From Durusdinium trenchii (Eukaryota; Sar; Dinophyceae; Suessiales; Symbiodiniaceae), in NCBI GenBank assembly GCA_963970005.1, contig CAXAMN010013947.1, positions 68,047 to 132,046 on the forward strand: 64,000 nucleotides of DNA, given 5' to 3'. The notes below the pieces were generated by a model that did no database searches, was not told where the DNA came from, and worked only from the letters and a program-made list of their open reading frames with translations. How positions within the stretch are numbered: position 1 is the first letter of the stretch; each line of letters opens with the position of its first letter. Made by a program: the position numbers and the translations under genes. Of the stretch, positions 54,358 through 63,984 are shown piece by piece.

Positions 54358-55178
54358 AGTCTCACCTGAAAACCGTCGAAGGACCTCGAACTCGTGAAGC
54401 AGTTTCTTTTTTGATAAACAAACTTCTGCTCCATTGGCTGACGCAAGGCAGCCATCATGGTGTTGATCCCATCTTCATGATGGATTTGTGAAAGAGGCAT
54501 GTGTTCAAGCTCTTGCTCCAGTTCGCCCTGAAGTGACGAGTAAAGGGCAAGAGACATCTCCTTTCGTGACATGTAGGGAGTTGCCTGGAGGGTCCAAAGG
54601 TCAACCTTCTTCTGGAACTTGGACCAGGCTCGAACATCTTCTTTGTCATAACGCCGTGAAGGAGGCGTTGGAGCAGCTCCTCCGCGCCATTTCAGACCTG
54701 GTTTGGGTCCGAAGGTTGAACCCCACTCTTCATCCTGGGCGCTCTGCTGGGATCCATCGGATCTCTTGGAGTTGAGGAGCTTCTTCAAGGCGGTCATGAT
54801 CTTGTCGTCCTCGGTTTCTCTCAGAGGATTGGCCGGAGACTCGGCCTGGCGTTGAGGTTCATCAGAACGTTGCCCTCTGGGAGAATCATGTAACCGAGGG
54901 TGGCGTGGAGGTAGCGAGGAGGGACCAGGGTCAACGACGGGATCGTGTGTCAACGTCTCGGATTCAGCTTGTTCATGTTCATACCCTTCAAGGTTGTCTT
55001 CAGGGTCGGGGGCGGTTCTTTCGTCTGCGTCTTCGTCTTGACTGGTGACTTCCTGACTCCTGACCGTTGAGCATGTACAGCCAAGTACCCGAGGGAACAG
55101 TCGTCCTCGTCGGACGATCCGACCTATGGAAGGTTGTGCCAAAACACCGGGTGCATGTCCACGTGTTTCGTGCAGCAA
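54358..55178 (-). pseudogene. Copia Gag, N-terminal half
   Basis: Acidic, low-complexity start (PDPEDNLEGYEHEQAESETL) then RYDKEDVRAWSKFQKKVDLW, the conserved W-x-x-F-x-x-x-V-x-x-W element that opens the Gag capsid region, and MSLALYSSLQGELEQELEHM. The frame runs into nonsense after PMEQKFVYQK at 54.41 kb. The other frame there reads KKLLHEFEVLRRFSGETM, so a one-base change in the A run broke it. Confidence 0.75.
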
Positions 55179-55317
55179 AGGCAGAACCAGGTGTAGTGTT
55201 CAACATCATCCACATGGCCAGTCTGGTCACCTAAGGTCGTATTGGGCTCATCATCATCTTCAAAGGCCCGAACCGTCTCTCCATCATGGTCCCACTCCTC
55301 CCAACCAGCGTCATGGT
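55124..55317 (-). pseudogene. Gag leader fragment with Cys pair
   Basis: After a TAA the frame reads DAGWEEWDHDGETVRAFEDD and ends YTWFCLCCTKHVDMHPVFWH before a TAG. The composition is clearly protein-like (Trp/Cys/His), so it was probably the N-terminus of Gag, now separated by a frameshift and lacking an in-frame ATG. An ATG at 55314 opens a different frame. Confidence 0.5.
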
Positions 55318-55328
55318 CTTATGTGGAT

Positions 55329-55342
55329 GGGCTCCGGTGCCA
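55329..55342 (-). other. Candidate primer-binding site
   Basis: On the minus strand TGGCACCGGAGCCC abuts the 5' LTR exactly. A start in TGG is expected for pairing with the CCA end of a tRNA; the tRNA is not identified. Confidence 0.5.
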
Positions 55343-55523
55343 ACTGAGTAACAACAGTTCGAAGGCTCTCAAACTGCAAAGAAGGAAGCGGCACGCTACG
55401 AAATCAAAGGCTTTTTACCACCATGGCACATGGTCAAGAAAGGTTGGCAGAAGGATCCTGAACACGAGTGGCCACGGGCGACAAGCCTGAAAGACCAAGG
55501 AAACGCGTGGCATGAATTTCACA
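55343..55523 (-). repeat. 5' LTR of the copia element
   Basis: 181 bases, partner of 46987-47166. The transcription start should lie within it; no obvious TATA box is seen. Confidence 0.9.
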
Positions 55524-55528
55524 ATAAC
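55524..55528. repeat. Target-site duplication, right (ATAAC)
   Basis: Perfect match to 46982-46986. Confidence 0.75.
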
Positions 55529-55754
55529 AGTTTCATGTAAATTGGAAGGTGTCATTACAGCTTCATGTCAAGCTGATTTGGCAACCACCACATTGATACC
55601 AATCAGAAGTTAATGCACAGACTTGTACATGGAGATTTCGACAAGGGCAAAGGGAGTGTTGGGCTTAAACACTTTCATTGTAAGAGCAAAGAACATATGC
55701 CTTTAGGTGAGACTTAGGCTCACATGCTTGAAGGTTGAACGAAAGAGTAATAAC

Positions 55755-56060
55755 ACAGATTGACCTAAATAGGAAAACCAAACAAAACAAAAAACATTGA
55801 GAAAACCAATAACAACCTAGGAAAAAAAAACAAAAAACAAAAAACTTGGGAAAACAAAAAAATAAACAAACAATTCTGGGGAAGTCTTGAGGAAAGGGGG
55901 GGTCCAGCCAAGAGTCTCTGAGAATTGGTTTTCTTGTTGGTTTTTGCTTTTTTGGTTTTGCCAAGGTGTTTTTGGTTTTGTTGTTTTTCCTAGGTTGTTC
56001 TTGGCGTTCCCAAGGTTTTTTGTGTGTTGGGTGTTTTTTTTACTGCAAATTATTCAGTGT
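55755..56060. repeat. A-rich / T-rich inverted repeat
   Basis: A-rich left arm (about 55755-55885, AACAACCTAGGAAAAAAAAA) and T-rich right arm (about 55930-56060, TTTTTCCTAGGTTGTTCTTG) are complementary around the shared CCTAGG and CCCAAG/CTTGGG words. No coding content. Confidence 0.55.
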
Positions 56061-57399
56061 TTTTTGAGTCATTGTTGTATGTGTTTTTGTGGTTTTGATT
56101 GTATTTGTGAAAAGTTGTCTACAAATACAGAAAACCAAAAACCCAGGCCCCATGGCCACCCCTTCTGGAAAAATAAGCCTCCCCACCTATGAAAACACGC
56201 ACAAGTTCTGTCAGCCTGACTCTGGTCGTCAATGCTGTTCAAGAGGCTTTACATCTGCCTGCTGCTTAGTCAAGAATGCATGTTCTCCTGAATTCGCCTT
56301 TCCTTCAGAAAGAGGTACTGCATCGAGTCTGGGTGGCCTAAGTTGTGAACATAACGTCAGAGTCAAACTCCAAGGTTCACGTCTGTCCATATACCAAACT
56401 TTCAGGTTTGCATTGCAGTGTTGCACACTGTCAAGCACTGTGCATTACAGCTAGTGCTCAGATTCAAAATGGTGGACCTAGAGAAGGGACTGAAGTCCAT
56501 TGGAAAGCAACGTCCATATACAAACTTGTACGAGGCAAATTCAAGTCACCTATGTCCTTGGAGCAGGAATGCACCTGGCAGCCTGGCAGACGCCCGACAC
56601 TCCACGCTCTCCCAAGCTGTCGCTTACAGAGTCCCAGTCTTAGAATATCTAGAATTCAAGACTGACTGAATCACTTGTGTCTGCCGCCAAAGTTGAATAT
56701 GCCTGTGCTACCAAGTCGTGTATCCTGTAGCCTTACCAGCTTGACAAGGTCTGTCATGCAGTCCCCCTCCGCAGTGAGCGACCATCCCTAACAGCTTCCG
56801 CATCAGATGAAAGTCTGGTGCCCAGCCTCAATCCTCATCACTGTCCACCTGAGATTCAGATTCTGAGCCGAAAAGAAGAACCAATCCAGAACTGCATTTC
56901 AATCGAGACCTTTGAGAGCCTGTCAGTTGGCAGACACAGACACCCTGTTGGGCCCGGCCTGCTCCATCCCAGGGTCGTCCTCATTGGGAAAGAAGTGGTA
57001 GATCTGACAGGAGGAAGAGGCCGCCACCCACTGGAAACCAATCAAGTTGCTAGTGCTTTTGTTGGCCAGATTGGACGTGTCAAGAGGCAAAATAAGTATT
57101 TTGATAATGCAAATGTTCTGCAGATGTAGAACCCTCCCTGCCTTCCGCCCCCAACGGTCAAAGTCAAAGCACATGGGCTTGATGCCATCGTAAACGATGC
57201 TGTAAGGGGTGGTTACCTGACCAAGCGGGATGGGCAAATGTCAAATCCAAACACATAAAGAAGACAACTTCTGCAACTTTCGGACTTGGCCTCCACTTCA
57301 GTAATGGTCTGCCGGAAGCGCACTGCTCTCGAGCCTTCAGCTTCAGCGTTCGAACTCAAACGGCAAGGTGTCTTGTTTGTTAGCTTCTTAACAAGTAAC

Positions 57400-57560
57400 T
57401 ATATAGTAGTAATGCCAGGAGCTACTAGCGATGGCCTCCACCTAGTAGCTTCTTGCTACTAGTACTAATGGCCTCCAACCTAATAGTGAGGGCCTCCACC
57501 TAATAGCGTCCTTGCTACTAGTAGCTTCTTGCTACTAGTAGCGATGCCCTTGTTGGTAGT
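57400..57560. repeat. TAGTAGC / GGCCTCCACCTAATAG repeat patch
   Basis: Longest patch of this family. Mixes AGTAGCTTCTTGCTACTAG and TAATGGCCTCCAACCTAATA, with the palindrome GCTACTAGTAGC occurring twice, so it links the two dispersed repeat types seen elsewhere. Confidence 0.7.
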
Positions 57561-58444
57561 AGCTTCTGTTTCTTCTCCAATCGCAAATGAAGAGACCGCC
57601 CGCTTCCGCCGTGCCTTGGTTACTTGAATCTAAACTGGAGAGAGCGGTGTTGGGCGTCAGGGTCGTATCCCTGCCCGCACAAACGTAATTGCCATGGTCA
57701 TTCATACACAGTCATGGGAACAAAGGATCATGTTTTGAAAAAGGGTCTGATACAAAAGCACAAGGCATGCAGTCTGTCAACGACCCTGTTCACTTACAAG
57801 ATCACCATGCCCCCACCTGCTCATTCGCGGACTTTCCTTCTCAGGATCCAAGGAATGGGACACGGGCGGTGGCATTGGTGCCAGCGGCGGCCTAAATTGG
57901 TGGTCACTGTTGCCAGATCATGTTCACACAGCAAGTATGAATGACAAAGATTTGCTGCTGTGTGATTCAGAAAATTGCTGTGGCCATTGCTAATAGAAAC
58001 TAGTTAAAACTGTTTCTTGGACCGACTCCAAACAGCCTCACGTAGGTTTCCCGGCACGGAAAAACCCATGTCGATCAGAGATGGTGCCCGACTCGGTCCG
58101 GTGCTGGTCTCCTCACCTTCGGACTCCAGACATGACAACTCGATGAAATGTCTCAATTAAACTGTCATCCCAAATTGTGCTGGACGTGGAAACTGTCTCC
58201 CAACTAACCTTCCTGGGGTGCTCCTTCTGCCTATCATGCGGCCCTCCTTCCCTTCTTCCTTGTAGCGGGCCCGCGCTCCGGTGCCTCCATAGGGGCCATG
58301 AAAGACCAGCTGTACACTTCGTCCCGGATCCCTTTGACGGAAACAACGGAAAGGCGGTCGATGCGCGATGAACACGACCGAAACAAGATGTCCTGAAAAA
58401 ACTGGGCGACAATGACGACAGGGCGGCCCGAAAGCACAACAGGA

Positions 58445-58520
58445 GATGACACAAGGTAACGACGATGTTGATAACGACCACGATGATGGTTGTGATAATC
58501 ATGATGATGGCGCTAATGTC
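58445..58520. repeat. Degenerate GAT microsatellite
   Basis: GATGATAATCATGATGATGG-like tract with interruptions. Confidence 0.55.
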
Positions 58521-58568
58521 TAAAAATTACTTTAAAAATGTAGGTAGACGATCTGATAACCGCAAGTC

Positions 58569-58880
58569 ATACTTGTGGGGCACTCATGTACAACACTCTT
58601 GCAAAGGCACTCTTGTTGGACAGCGTTGTGGGACACTCTTGTGGGACGCCCTTGTGGGACACTGTTGCAAGACACACTTGTAGGACACTTTTGTCTGACA
58701 CGCTTTTAAGACACTCTTGTCCGTCAGTATTGTGGGGGGCACTCTTGTAAGACACTCCTGCTTGACCTTTGAGAGACAAGAGCAAAGAAATTCTTAGACA
58801 CTGTAGGGCACTCTTGTGGGGCACCCTTGTAAGCTTGTAAGACATGTCTATACATTTTTGTTGGACACTCTTGTAGTACA
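58569..58880. repeat. Decayed 13-bp minisatellite patch
   Basis: About fifteen recognisable units of CTTGTGGGACACT type with more substitutions and spacing changes than the array at 33.4-34.2 kb. It ends next to an inverted delta module. Confidence 0.75.
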
Positions 58881-58911
58881 CTTTTCTGGGCAACCACCAC
58901 AGCGACACGAC

Positions 58912-59050
58912 GCACACACTTAGATTGATGCTCGCAAGAGCTGAGTCAGTGAAGGTAGCCCACTCTAGTGCATACATTGCCGGTCTAGAGCGCTGCCTGA
59001 GAACCTGGGAGGGGACGGCAAGGCGAATGAGTCCGAAACAATATGGTTGA
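58912..59050 (-). repeat. Delta module, inverted
   Basis: On the minus strand: GCGCTCTAGACCGGCAATG, CACTAGAGTGGG, CAGCTCTTGCGAGCATC, AAGTGTGTG. It follows M13 as delta follows M1 and M4. Confidence 0.6.
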
Positions 59051-59061
59051 AACATTCATCT

Positions 59062-59153
59062 GCAGGTACACGGAAGTGATCAGCTTCCGCCCCCTAGGAT
59101 CTTGCAAAGAGCTTCGTTGGGCAGAGCCTTGCAAGTCCTCTCTGCCCCCTGCC
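59062..59153 (-). ncRNA. Structured beta module M13
   Basis: On the minus strand: GGCAGGGGGCAGAG with stem A GGGCAGAG/CTCTGCCC, then AACGAAG. The loop GGACTTGCAA pairs with TTGCAAGATCC (ten pairs, one bulge). Stem C is CGGAAG/CTTCCG around CTGATCA instead of GACG. Ends TGTACCTGC. Sixth sequence subtype; it keeps both conserved ends although nearly everything else differs from M7. Confidence 0.55.
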
Positions 59154-60055
59154 TTTAAAGATTCTTGGCTGCGAATAATTTACAATGAATTTACAATGTG
59201 CGAAGCCTTGGAAACAGGCTTTGACACACACACCACGCCGATACCGGCGGTCAAGAGATTTAGTAGCCACCTAACAAGCCTTAGAAAGAAAGGAAAGGAA
59301 AAGACAGAAAGAGAAAACGCAAAGGGCAAGAGAGAAAGATAGGTGTAGTTACGAGGCCCACTAGTTACGAAACCTTCTAGTTACTAGTTCGCAAGCAGGA
59401 CTTTAGTCTTAGACCGCCCGGGTAGGAAAGACTAGGACAGGACAAACAGAAGGAAAGGCACCAACACGTAAGTGTGTTGAGGGCGACTTCCTTCTGTTAC
59501 CCTAATTAGAGGGTGGGAATAGGAGGTGTGAATTCGCGTGCAAGGATGGGGTGGGGGCTCTAAGGCACTGCCGCAACCGGCGCTCCCTTGACTGAAAGGT
59601 TACCCGAAACCTTAAGGCAGGCCTCAAAAAAAGAAAAGCAACAGTAGGAGAGAAAAACCAAAAGAACCAAAAGAGATTACTTAGCTGCGTACCTGTTAGT
59701 CCTCTGCTCACGTTGCTCACTTTCTGATGCTCGGGTGGTGGGCTGGTGGGGCACTCTTACTCCTCTCCTCTTTCGACTTTTTTACACTCTCTTGAAGTCT
59801 TGAAGGCCCTGAACGTGTCGGAGTTTGTTTCGGTTGTCTTCTGTCGCACATGGTCACGCAGTGATGTTCAGTTTTTCGATCTCAGTAGGCCCTGCGGCAT
59901 TCGATCAGTAAATCCAAGCAGAACGAACAAACCAGTGAAGATCCGAAAGAAGCTTCTGAATTAAGGACGAGGAATCAGAGTGGGTCCCCCCTTTGCAGGT
60001 CTATGCACACGCTGCGCCCCTCGATGCGGCCCTCACTGAGACTCTGTGGCGACAC
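59154..60055. other. No gene seen
   Basis: Purine-rich then mixed sequence without recognisable coding frames or repeats other than weak homology at the edges. Confidence 0.5.
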
Positions 60056-60190
60056 ACACTTAGATTGATGCTCGCAAGAGCTGAGTCAGTGCAGGTAGCC
60101 CACTCTAGTGAACACATTACCGGTCTAGAGCGCGCGCTGCCTGAGAACCTGGGAGCAAGGCGAATGAGTCCGAAACAATATGGTTGAAAC
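60056..60190 (-). repeat. Delta module, inverted
   Basis: Near-identical to 58912-59050 with CTCTA/TAGAG and GCTC/GAGC hairpins kept. Confidence 0.6.
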
Positions 60191-60198
60191 ATTCATCT

Positions 60199-60290
60199 GC
60201 AGGCACACGGAAGTGATCAGCTTCCGCCTCCTAGGTTCTTGCAAAGAGCTTCGTTGGGCAGAGCCTTGCAAGTCCTCTCTGCCCCTCTGC
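60199..60290 (-). ncRNA. Structured beta module M12
   Basis: Near-identical to M13. Stem A is GGGCAGAG/CTCTGCCC (60277-60284 with 60256-60263); AACGAAG is at 60249-60255. The ends have drifted: GCAGAGGGG and TGTGCCTGC. Confidence 0.5.
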
Positions 60291-60357
60291 CTTTAATTTA
60301 TTTGTTTGGACATAATTTACAATGTGTGACGAAGCCTTGGAAACAGGCTTTGACACA

Positions 60358-60432
60358 CACACTCATGGATATGCGTACTGACTTGATAGCGGTGCCACAC
60401 GCCGGCCTAGGGTTCCATGTCCTAAGAGTATC
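60358..60432 (-). repeat. Alpha module, inverted
   Basis: Minus-strand match to 40072-40147, with the same final ATCCATGAGTGTGTGTG. Confidence 0.6.
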
Positions 60433-60613
60433 GGTAGGGAACCAGCGAATCCTGGAAGTCTTCAAACGGAGAAATGGCCCAAAGAAGAAGAAATCGAACG
60501 ACGGACGAACAGGCTGACGACGGTCCGCTCGCATCTGCAGTTCAAAGAAAACATCAAAACTTCGAGGTCCTTGGCTTAGCCTCACGCCATTCAGGAAGGA
60601 AGGAAGGAAAAAC

Positions 60614-60772
60614 GCAGGTACGTCACTGGACGTCTCCAGTGATATCAGTACCGGCACAGAAGCCTCTTCGTTGGCTGTCACTTCTGTGGGGTAGACAGTC
60701 CCCCTGCTGTGAAATAAAACAGAAAGGCAAACCTGAAAATCCAAAAGGGTCCCTATGATTCCAAGGGTTACA
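60614..60772 (-). ncRNA. Structured beta module M10
   Basis: Inverted counterpart of M8. One base is lost in the second strand of stem A (GACAGCC for GACAGTCC). Stems B and C, AACGAAG, GACG and CGTACCTGC are kept. Confidence 0.55.
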
Positions 60773-60779
60773 CACACAC

Positions 60780-61220
60780 GCCTCCCCGAGGGGAGGCGTA
60801 AAACTAAGGTGAGGGCCAATGTGTACGTGCGCGCGCAAGACAAAAGAATGAAGACATGACAGGAGGACGAGGCGGGACAAAGGTGCACGTGGTGGAAATG
60901 AGAAAGGAACCAAGTGCACAGGGACATCCGATGAAGCCCACCTCATTGTAAAGACCTGGGCGACCTGAAACCTGTGTTTAAAGGTATGTAAAAGTGCACG
61001 TACACACTAAGGCCGGGACCAATGTGCACGCAAACGAAGGAAAGGATGAGATGACCAGACATGAAGACAGGAGGACATGAAAGAAAGGAGGAAACAAAGG
61101 TGTGTGTGGTGAAAGGGGAACCAAATGGAGGGGACGGAAACCGATGAGACCAAACCTCATTGCAACGACCTAGGTGACCTGCCTCGTTTCAATGCGCACG
61201 CTGTGTGTGCATCCGAGGTT
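60780..61220 (-). repeat. Epsilon module pair, inverted
   Basis: Counterpart of 39265-39722; the hairpin entering M10 reads ACGCCTCCCC...GGGGAGGCGT, a longer perfect stem than in the forward arm. Confidence 0.6.
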
Positions 61221-61497
61221 GCGACAGGTCCCAATGGACCTTAAACTTGCTTTGACCGCTGTGGTCACCTTGTGCCCTGCCGAGATGGCTGGCTGCTTTG
61301 ACCGCTACGGTCACGTACAGGCATGAGCCAACTTGGAATTCCAAAGATGGAACAAAAATCATCGTACGTACGGCCTAGGCCACCTTCGCCCGCTCTGGGC
61401 GCGTACATCTCCAAAGCAAGGGAGATAACGACAAACCCCCGTTCAACGGGTCCACGGGAGGCACTCTGCGGGCTCATCCCGGGTTGGCACGTGGCCA
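61221..61497 (-). repeat. Gamma module, inverted
   Basis: Counterpart of 38990-39260, with all hairpins kept. Confidence 0.6.
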
Positions 61498-61498
61498 A

Positions 61499-61573
61499 AC
61501 ACACTCATGGATATGCGTACTGACTTGATAGCGGTGCGACACGCCGGCCTAGGGTTCCATGTCCTAAGAGTAT
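61499..61573 (-). repeat. Alpha module, inverted
   Basis: Counterpart of 38928-38992. Confidence 0.6.
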
Positions 61574-61755
61574 CGGCAGGGAACCAGCGAATCCTGGGGG
61601 TCTTCAAACGGAGAAATGGCCCAAAGAAGAAGAAATCGAACGACGGACGAACAGGCTGATGACGGTCCGCTATCATCTGCAATTCAAAGAAAACATCAAA
61701 ACTTCGAGGTTCTTGGCTTAGCCTCATCCCATTCAGGAAGGAAGGAAGGAAAAAC

Positions 61756-61914
61756 GCAGGTACGTCACTGGACGTCTCCAGTGATATCAGTACCGCCACA
61801 GAAGCCTCTTCGTTGGACTGTCACTTCTGTGGGGTAGACAGTCCCCCTGCTGTGAAATAAAAAAGAACGGCAAACCTGAAAAATCCAAAAGGATCCCTAT
61901 GATTCCAAGGGTTA
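61756..61914 (-). ncRNA. Structured beta module M11
   Basis: Inverted counterpart of M7 with intact stem A (GGACTGTC/GACAGTCC), stem B, AACGAAG, stem C with GACG, and CGTACCTGC. Preceded (minus strand) by a long CA/GT run. Confidence 0.55.
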
Positions 61915-61941
61915 CACACACACACACGCACACACACACAC
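61914..61941. repeat. CA microsatellite
   Basis: ACACACACACACGCACACAC run at the outer edge of the inverted arm. Confidence 0.75.
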
Positions 61942-62112
61942 TACACACATGGTTCCCGCTCCCCAACAACACGGAGCCGCTTTCCACAGAGGCCGCATGG
62001 CATAGCAACATCACGGACATAGTTTGGCCACGCTGTGTGCCACAGACCAAAAAGAATGAACACCGAGCCTCGTCGAAGCCACAAACCTTCCGCTTACCAG
62101 TGACACACCGCG

Positions 62113-62262
62113 CTTACACACACTTAGGTCCATGCTCGCTAGAGCTATTTCAATTGGCGCTCCCCAGCGTTACTGCAAGAAGACCTTTACGCGCAGTTAG
62201 ACCTTGGCTGAGGGAACGGAAAGGTGGCTGAGTCCGCGACAGCAATATTGTTTCAAAAAAAC
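62113..62262 (-). repeat. Delta module, divergent inverted copy
   Basis: On the minus strand shares the CGGACTCAGCC start, an AGCTCTAGCGAGCATGG hairpin (GCTC/GAGC) and the AAGTGTGTGTA end; the middle is diverged. Confidence 0.45.
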
Positions 62263-62526
62263 TCATTCGCACTTTACAGGAAATGTAAAGTAACCGCTTG
62301 AGCTACTGTTGAACCCGGCAAGCTACTTACTGAACGCTTAGCACTCTTGAGTTAACGGCATGCATAAAAGGAGTTCCACAGCTTTTGCAACAGTTCAACA
62401 AAAGCAGGTACATGGGACTGGCCAAGTCCCACGTCTCGCGGTATCACCCAGCTTCGATCATTGGTCAAGGTTGGCGATATCGCGCCTTGACCCCCTGCTT
62501 GCTGTACAGGGTACATCATAGGCCAG

Positions 62527-63468
62527 CTAGTTACCTAAAGTTAATTGAGAGGGATGTGGTTGTTTTTCTTGGAGACAAATTGACACACACACACACACGC
62601 ACACAATCAGCAAGCGTCTATGTTCGCAAGAGAAAACATCAAAAACGCGCATGCATGCAGTCAACGCACGCGCCACTGGCGCTGCGGAGTCCGCAGCTTC
62701 AGGAAGTGTCTCAGAGGAGGCGGCAGCAGCTGGGTCGTCCGTAAATGAAAATCTTGATAAGGAAGCAGCATGAGGGCTGCAGGCGCTGCTGTAGACGCAT
62801 CTGCTGATGGATGCGCCATAAAGGAGGCGGTGGCTGCGCCCTCTGTGAAAAGTGTGAGTGGCGGTTGCGGTGGAAAGGTGGATGGTGGCGGTGTTGGTGC
62901 GCCGTGAAGAGGCTTGGCTGTTGTGGGGGGTGGATGTTTGTTGCGCGCTATGTGGGATTGCCGTCCTGGGTGGGTAACGTTGGAAATGGTTGCGTAGTAC
63001 TGGTAGTGGTACTGGATAAGGTGGATGTGGATGTGGAAAAATCGCAAGCGGTGGGAAACAATTGGCTGCAGCGGGAACGAACCAGCCTAGCTCTCGATGG
63101 CCTTCCCATATGGAGCTATTCCAGCTTCTGGTTCTGATCGCCTGCCACAACCAAGGCGCCGCGTCAAGCTGATGCAAAGCACAAACCTCAAGGAGCTGCT
63201 CTGCTCGTGGTCCTGAGTCCATTGATTCCCAACCATGCTCCACCAGTCTTCCATGGCAATGTATGGGCCGATTCACTTTTGAACTAAAGATCATATTCTC
63301 TTTGAGAAGAACTTCATGTACATCAATGTCACGCAAGCAGGTTTCGACACTTTTCGCAACCCACAATGGGATTGCGATTCCCCTGAGCGCGCGATTCCCC
63401 TGGGCATCTTGTGGTTTGGTAGCTGAATTGAACTCTAGCTCTCCTTCCTCATGATCTGCCATATCCAA
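62527..63468 (-). CDS. Unassigned 313-codon open frame, possibly the continuation of the Gag-bearing element
   Basis: The N-terminal ~130 codons (RGIAIPLWVAKSVETCLRDI; VHEVLLKENMIFSSKVNRP) have normal protein composition. From about codon 150 the frame is Pro/Ser/Thr-rich low complexity and then CA-repeat encoded, so the real coding part probably ends near 63.05 kb. It overlaps the upstream Gag frame by a frame change (63435-63468), consistent with one broken polyprotein. No protease or RT motif was found. Confidence 0.3.
   Translation of the reverse strand: MDMADHEEGELEFNSATKPQDAQGNRALRGIAIPLWVAKSVETCLRDIDVHEVLLKENMIFSSKVNRPIHCHGRLVEHGWESMDSGPRAEQLLEVCALHQLDAAPWLWQAIRTRSWNSSIWEGHRELGWFVPAAANCFPPLAIFPHPHPPYPVPLPVLRNHFQRYPPRTAIPHSAQQTSTPHNSQASSRRTNTATIHLSTATATHTFHRGRSHRLLYGASISRCVYSSACSPHAASLSRFSFTDDPAAAASSETLPEAADSAAPVARALTACMRVFDVFSCEHRRLLIVCVCVCVSICLQEKQPHPSQLTLGN
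62581..62600. repeat. CA microsatellite
   Basis: ACACACACACACACGCACAC run. Confidence 0.75.
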
Positions 63469-63984
63469 AGCGAATAAAGCTGATTCAGCTCAGATGGACA
63501 ATCCAGAGCCAGGGTGTCAGCCTTGCTGCGCGGGTCTACAACTGTATGAGTAGTCACTGAAGCTCCTCCTGAAGATGAATGGGCTGCATCACTTGCAACC
63601 TGTCGAATGTTGTTTCTCCAGTCTCGAGCAAGATGTCCTGGCTTCCCACAAGTGTAACATGTTGCCACACCTTCTCCTTTTTGGTCTTTGCCTTTGCCTT
63701 TGCCCTTGTGATCACCTTCTTTTCCTTTCTGTTCTCCTTTTCCTTTCCTTTGGCATCCTTACCCTTGCCCTTCTTGGAATCATTCTTACCTTTCTTGCCT
63801 TTTCCTTTGGCATCTTGAATTCGATCAACGTCCATAGGCATGGGTCCTGGATAGTCTGTACTGCTACTTGCAACCATTGAAGCAGCCCACTTCTGCTGAG
63901 AACGATCCCATTGCAACACTTGTTCCCTGAACATTGTTGCCAATTGTCAAATTCAAGTGGGATTTGAGCTGTCCACCTACACAC
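63435..63984 (-). pseudogene. Retrotransposon Gag fragment with basic region and zinc knuckle
   Basis: From the window edge the frames read AASMVASSSTDYPGPMPMDV, then a Lys/Gly-rich basic tract (KGKGKDAKGKEKENRKEKK), and after a frameshift near 63.67 kb CYTCGKPGHLARDWRNN. This is a CCHC knuckle in which the last cysteine is missing (D-W where D-C-W is usual). The basic tract plus knuckle is the end of Gag in many LTR elements. The element continues beyond the window. Confidence 0.65.

Larger units (their letters stand above)
46987..55523 (-). mobile_element. Ty1/copia LTR retrotransposon with methyltransferase-like domain
   Basis: 8.5 kb element on the minus strand, bounded by 180-bp LTRs and a perfect 5-bp target duplication. 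Domain order is Gag, zinc knuckle, protease, Cys-pair spacer, methyltransferase-like domain, integrase, reverse transcriptase (YVDD), RNase H. Integrase before reverse transcriptase defines Ty1/copia. All catalytic motifs are visible, but the open frame is broken in at least eight places, so this copy cannot make an intact polyprotein unless frames are bypassed. Confidence 0.92.
56061..58568. other. Stretch without a supportable gene
   Basis: Only short open frames (about 100 codons at most outside repeats) without recognised domains. A patch of TAGTAGC repeat and a GAT microsatellite lie within it. Confidence 0.5.
60358..61914 (-). repeat. Long inverted duplication, arm 2
   Basis: Reverse-orientation copy of 38571-40140, same module order, high identity by eye (scattered substitutions, short indels such as GGAAGGAA runs and CA runs). 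Confidence 0.75.
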
